DNA from: Tenrec ecaudatus
Taxonomy: Eukaryota > Chordata > Mammalia > Afrosoricida > Tenrecidae
Assembly: GCF_050624435.1 (NCBI RefSeq)
Contig: NC_134542.1
Coordinates: forward strand, 110,033,677-110,097,676
DNA length: 64,000 nucleotides
Direction: 5' to 3'
The notes beneath the pieces are model-generated. The model ran no database searches and was not told the DNA's origin. It saw only the letters and a list, made by a program, of their open reading frames with translations. Every line of letters begins with the position of its first letter. Position 1 is the first letter of the stretch. Of this stretch, positions 60,490-64,000 are shown piece by piece. The translations under genes were made by a program, and so were the position numbers.

Positions 60490-63400
60490 TTTAATCATTT
60501 TATTGGGGGCTCATACAACTCTTATCACAATCCATACATGCATCATTGTGTCAAGCACATTTCTACATTTGTTGCCATCATCATTCTCAAAACATTATCT
60601 TTCTACTTTAGCCCTTGGCATCAGCTCTTCCTTTTTCCCCTCCCTCCCCCACCCTACATCCCTCATGAACCCTTGCTAATTTATAAATTATTATTATTTT
60701 TTCATGTCTTACACTGTCCGATGCCTCCCTTCACCCACTTTTCTGTTGTCCATCCCCTAGGAAAGGGGTTATATGTAGATCCTTGTGATCAGTTCCCCCT
60801 CTCTCCACCCCACTTTACCCTCCTGGTATCTCTACCACATTATTGGTCCTGAGTGGTTTTTCATTCCTGGTTTCCCCATGTTTCCAGCTCTGATCTGTAC
60901 CAGTGTGCATCCTCTGGTCTAGCTGGATTTGTAAGGTAGAATTGGCATCATGATAGCAGGGGTGGGGGGAAGCATTAAGGAACTAGAGGAAAGTTGTATG
61001 TTTCACCTGTGCTACACTGCACTCTGACTGGCTCATCTCCTCCCTGTGACCCTTCTGTAAGGGGGTGCCCAGTTGCCTACAGATGGGCTTTGGGTCTCCA
61101 CTCTGCACTTCCCCTCATTCACAATGATATGATTTTTTTGTTCTTTGATACCTGATACCTGATCCTATCAAGACATCACACAGGCTGGTATGTTTCTTCC
61201 ATGTGGGCTTTGTTACTTCTCACCTAGATGACTGCTTGTTTATCTTCAAGCTTTTAAGACTCCAGATGCTATATCTTTTGATAGCCAAGTGCCTGTCATA
61301 AGCTATCTTCATCATATTTTCTTATTCACCTGCTTTGTCTTCAGTGATCCTGTTGGGAAGTTAAGCATGATGGAATGCCAGGTTAATAGCACAAAGTGTT
61401 CTTGCATTGATGGAGTACTTGAGTAAAGGCCCAATATACATCTCCTACCTTAATATTAAACCTATATGCACATAGATCTATTTCCCCATTGTCACATATA
61501 AATATATTTACATATATACATGCCTGTATTTAGACCTCTATGAATGCCCTTTGCCTCCTAGTTCCTTCCTCTATTTCCTTTTACTTTCCTCTTGTCCCAC
61601 TATCATGTTCAGCCTTCATTTGGATTTCAGGAATTCCTCTTGGTTACATTGCCCTTTATCAAGCCCAACCAGCCCTCCTACACCCTCCTCGCCATCAATT
61701 TTGAATCACTTGATTTTCCCTTCTCCCTGGGTTTGTTAACACCCACTTCCTTTCCCCCACCTCCCCCTCTCCCATGACCCCTGAACTGTCCTTCCCATTC
61801 CTGAACTGTCAGTCCCGTTGCTTCTCCAGATTATTTATCCTGCCTATCTTATCTAGATAGACCTTCAGAGATAATAATATGCACAAAAAACCAAGATAGA
61901 GCAAAACAAAGCAACAACAACAAAAAAAGAAAACACAAAATAACGATATAACAATGTATAAATTACCAAGGGCACATTGGGAGTGGGGAACGGGGAGGGA
62001 GGGGAAAAAAAAAGAGGACCTGATGCAAAGAGCTTAAGTGGAGAGCGAATGCTTTGAGAGTGATTGGGACGGGGAATGTATGGATGTGCTTTATACAATT
62101 GATGTATGTATATGGATGGATTGTGATAGGAGTTGTTTGAGTCCCTAATAAAATGTAAAAAAAGAAGAAAAAAAGAAAGAAAGAAAATGATTAGGGCAAA
62201 GAATGTACAGATGTGCTTTATACAATTGATGTATGTATATGTATGGATTGTGCTAAGAGTTGTATGAGCCCCTAATAAAATGTTTAAATATAAAATTAAA
62301 AAAAGAAAAGAAAACAACAAAACCAATGACAAAAAACAAAAAAGCAGCCCGTAAAGAGTTCAAGGTCTGGTTGTTGAACTTTAGGAGTGTTTTCTGGTCA
62401 AGTCTGATGGAGTGCCATGCTCTGGCCCCACAGTCTATATTTAATATTCCCTGGAGACTTCGTTGCTCTGTTCCCCTTGTGGTTCTGTTACATATCCTTA
62501 GTGTTTCGCCTCCATGTGCTGGGGTCAGAGTGGGTGCAATTCCCACACTGTGTCTTAGTGTTGTCCTTTCTAGTGTGGACAACAAGTGGAGCTGGCCCTA
62601 TGGTCCTCTCTGTGTTTTGGCTGCTCTGAATGGGAATATCATCCTCCAGGCTTGGTGGGTCAGGAGGTGCTGCACTCTCTCTTCCTCCCCCTTCATTTGC
62701 TCCCATGTTCTCTGATCAAACATGTCCCTTTCCCTGGGCTGTAGCTTCTGTGCTGTCCTCTGTGGGGAGAGAGGGCTGTCCACATAGTTGGGACTGGGGC
62801 CGGCCCCTCTGACCTCTCAACTGGTTCCCTGCTTCATGCTGGTATGTTTCATTCATATCTTGGAGCACCAGGTTGAAGTCTGGCCCCTCTTTCCCTGTGG
62901 AGATATAAACAATGCCCTCCCCTTGGGTGGGTCAGTGCCCTGTTCCCCTGCTACCCATGTCTTTTGTTTCTCTTTTAAATTTCCCCTATATTTTAATTGG
63001 CTACAATATGTATCCCTGGATTTGGTCTGGCCCCTACCATACTACCAGGACCTCACCCCAGGAATGTTGTATACAGTAGCTTTTACCCTATGCCCCTTTT
63101 GCATTTTTAAGTTTACCTCAGGGGACTCATGTTGTACTTGACCTTTTGTGCTTGGCTTACTTAACTTAGCATAATTTCCTCCAGTTCTCCCCATGCAGTG
63201 ATGTGCTTCATGCGTTCATCACTGCTTTTTTTAGGGATGTGTAGCACTCCAGTGCATGTATGTACCAGTTTATTAATCCTTTCGTCTATTGATGGAAATT
63301 TAAGTTTCCAACTCCTTGCAATTGTGAACTGTGCCACAATGAACACTAGAGCACAGATGTCTGGCCATGGTTTGTTTCTTGCTTCTTCTGGGTATATGCC

Positions 63401-64000
63401 CAGTTGGGGGATTGCTGGGTCATATGGTAGCTCAATTTCCATCTGTTTCAAATATTGCCAAATCAATTTCCATAGTGGCTGTATATACCTACAGGTCTAC
63501 CAGCAGTGGGTGAGTGTTCCTAGCTCACCACAGCCCCTCCAACACTTGTTGCTTTCTGATTTTTTGAATTGGGCTATCTTTGAGGGTGTTATGTGGTATC
63601 TCATAGATGTTAGCATTTGCATTTAAAATATCAAGTGGTGCTTCCATTTATCTTATGGCTAAAGATTGGGAACATTTTCAAATGTTTATTGGCCATTCAG
63701 ATTTTTGCGATTGTGAAACTTCTGTTCATGTCCTTTTCTCATCTCCTCAATGGGCAATTAGGGTTTTTTTTTTTTTTTTCATTTTGGAAGCTAGGAGAAT
63801 ATTGTAGATTTTAGTAATAAGGCCTTTGATGTGTTGTTGCTAAAAAAATGTTTTTCCCAGTCCTTGGACTCTCTTATTACTCTCTTGGTGAATTCTTTAG
63901 ATGTACACAGGTGTTTTATCTTCAGTATATCCCACTGGTCAATTTGTGCCTCCTCTGTGTATGTGTCCTTCCCTATTTCTGATAGCCTGTGTATTCCCTG
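60490..64000 (-). mobile_element. L1 LINE, antisense, 3' UTR and C-terminal ORF2; runs off the window
   Basis: The terminus (cattttattgggggctcata) is at 60498. A very long C/T-rich 3' UTR reaches about 63160. The C-terminal end of ORF2 follows on the minus strand. Codons at 63161-63466 read WQYLKQMEIELPYDPAIPQL, GIYPEEARNKPWPDICALVF, DERMKHITAWGELEEIMLS and a stop. This is the conserved ORF2 ending, with the PYDPAIP..GIYP landmark. Further upstream, codons such as IGKDTYTEEAQIDQWDILKI fit ORF2 but are broken by frameshifts and stops. ORF2 encodes endonuclease and reverse transcriptase. This copy is inactive in the visible part and is interrupted by a sense L1 tail at 61941-62305. Confidence 0.9.
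61941..62305 (+). mobile_element. L1 3' end, sense, inserted in the antisense L1; duplicated terminus
   Basis: It contains ggggaacggggagggagggg and two copies of the L1 terminus, ending near 62152 and 62281 (tccctaataaaatg and gcccctaataaaatg). A-rich spacer separates them. Flanks aaaagaaaacacaaaa (61925-61940) and aaaagaaaacaacaaaa (62306-62322) may be the target-site duplication. The host L1 3' UTR resumes after it. Confidence 0.8.

Noticed and set aside
61865..62332. 155-codon minus-strand open frame with hydrophobic segments
   Set aside because: It reads antisense through the sense L1 tail and poly-A tracts (runs of Phe/Leu/Ser from TTT/TTC). Not a membrane protein.
63198..63626. 142-codon plus-strand open frame
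   Set aside because: It is the opposite strand of L1 ORF2 C-terminal coding sequence.

Overview
This is mammalian nuclear DNA. It is AT-rich, almost entirely intronic, and packed with retrotransposon remains. The only protein-coding content I can support is two consecutive plus-strand exons, at 29951-30140 and 36545-36749. They encode part of a YWTD/LDL-receptor class B beta-propeller of a giant LDL-receptor-related protein. Their residues fit LRP1B better than its paralogue LRP1, and at least 29 kb of intron on each side suits the enormous LRP1B gene. The window is therefore read as: end of a long upstream intron (1-29950), exon, 6.4 kb intron (30141-36544), exon, and the first 27 kb of the next intron (36750-64000). 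No promoter, CpG island, rRNA, tRNA or ncRNA gene, or CRISPR array was seen.

The repeats point to an afrotherian mammal (elephant, hyrax, tenrec, golden mole, aardvark and relatives). There are more than twenty tRNA-derived SINEs that look like AfroSINE, many copies of an RTE/BovB-type LINE whose 3' tail shares the SINE's end, and an L1 lineage with a distinctive 3' end. No Alu, B1/B2 or carnivore SINE was seen. These family names come from memory of consensus sequences. I cannot settle the species.

Layout: 1-4330 is mostly plain AT-rich intron with one RTE tail. 4334-8135 holds a nearly full-length but dead RTE LINE, split by a 0.5 kb insertion. 13.6-17 kb and 19.4-20.6 kb are RTE, SINE and LTR-like mosaics. 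14.9-15.3 and 25.7-26.1 kb share a second unnamed repeat family. Copies of a 0.45-0.58 kb LTR-like family lie at 10.3, 19.4, 21.8, 28.0 and 33.1 kb. The intron between the exons holds L1 3' ends nested in SINEs. 37.1-42 kb holds an old antisense L1 interrupted by a polyadenylated retrocopy. A small hAT-like DNA transposon lies at 43.5 kb. 48-54 kb is RTE-rich, including an inverted pair. 59.3-64 kb is a pile-up of L1 elements in both directions, and the last one runs off the window.

The genes do not form a working system beyond LRP1B. The most informative structures are insertion footprints: target-site duplications, a 5'-inverted L1, tandem L1 tails, short tandem duplications inside repeats, and a retrocopy whose removal restores the L1 ORF1 reading frame. 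I found no convincing undescribed cellular system.
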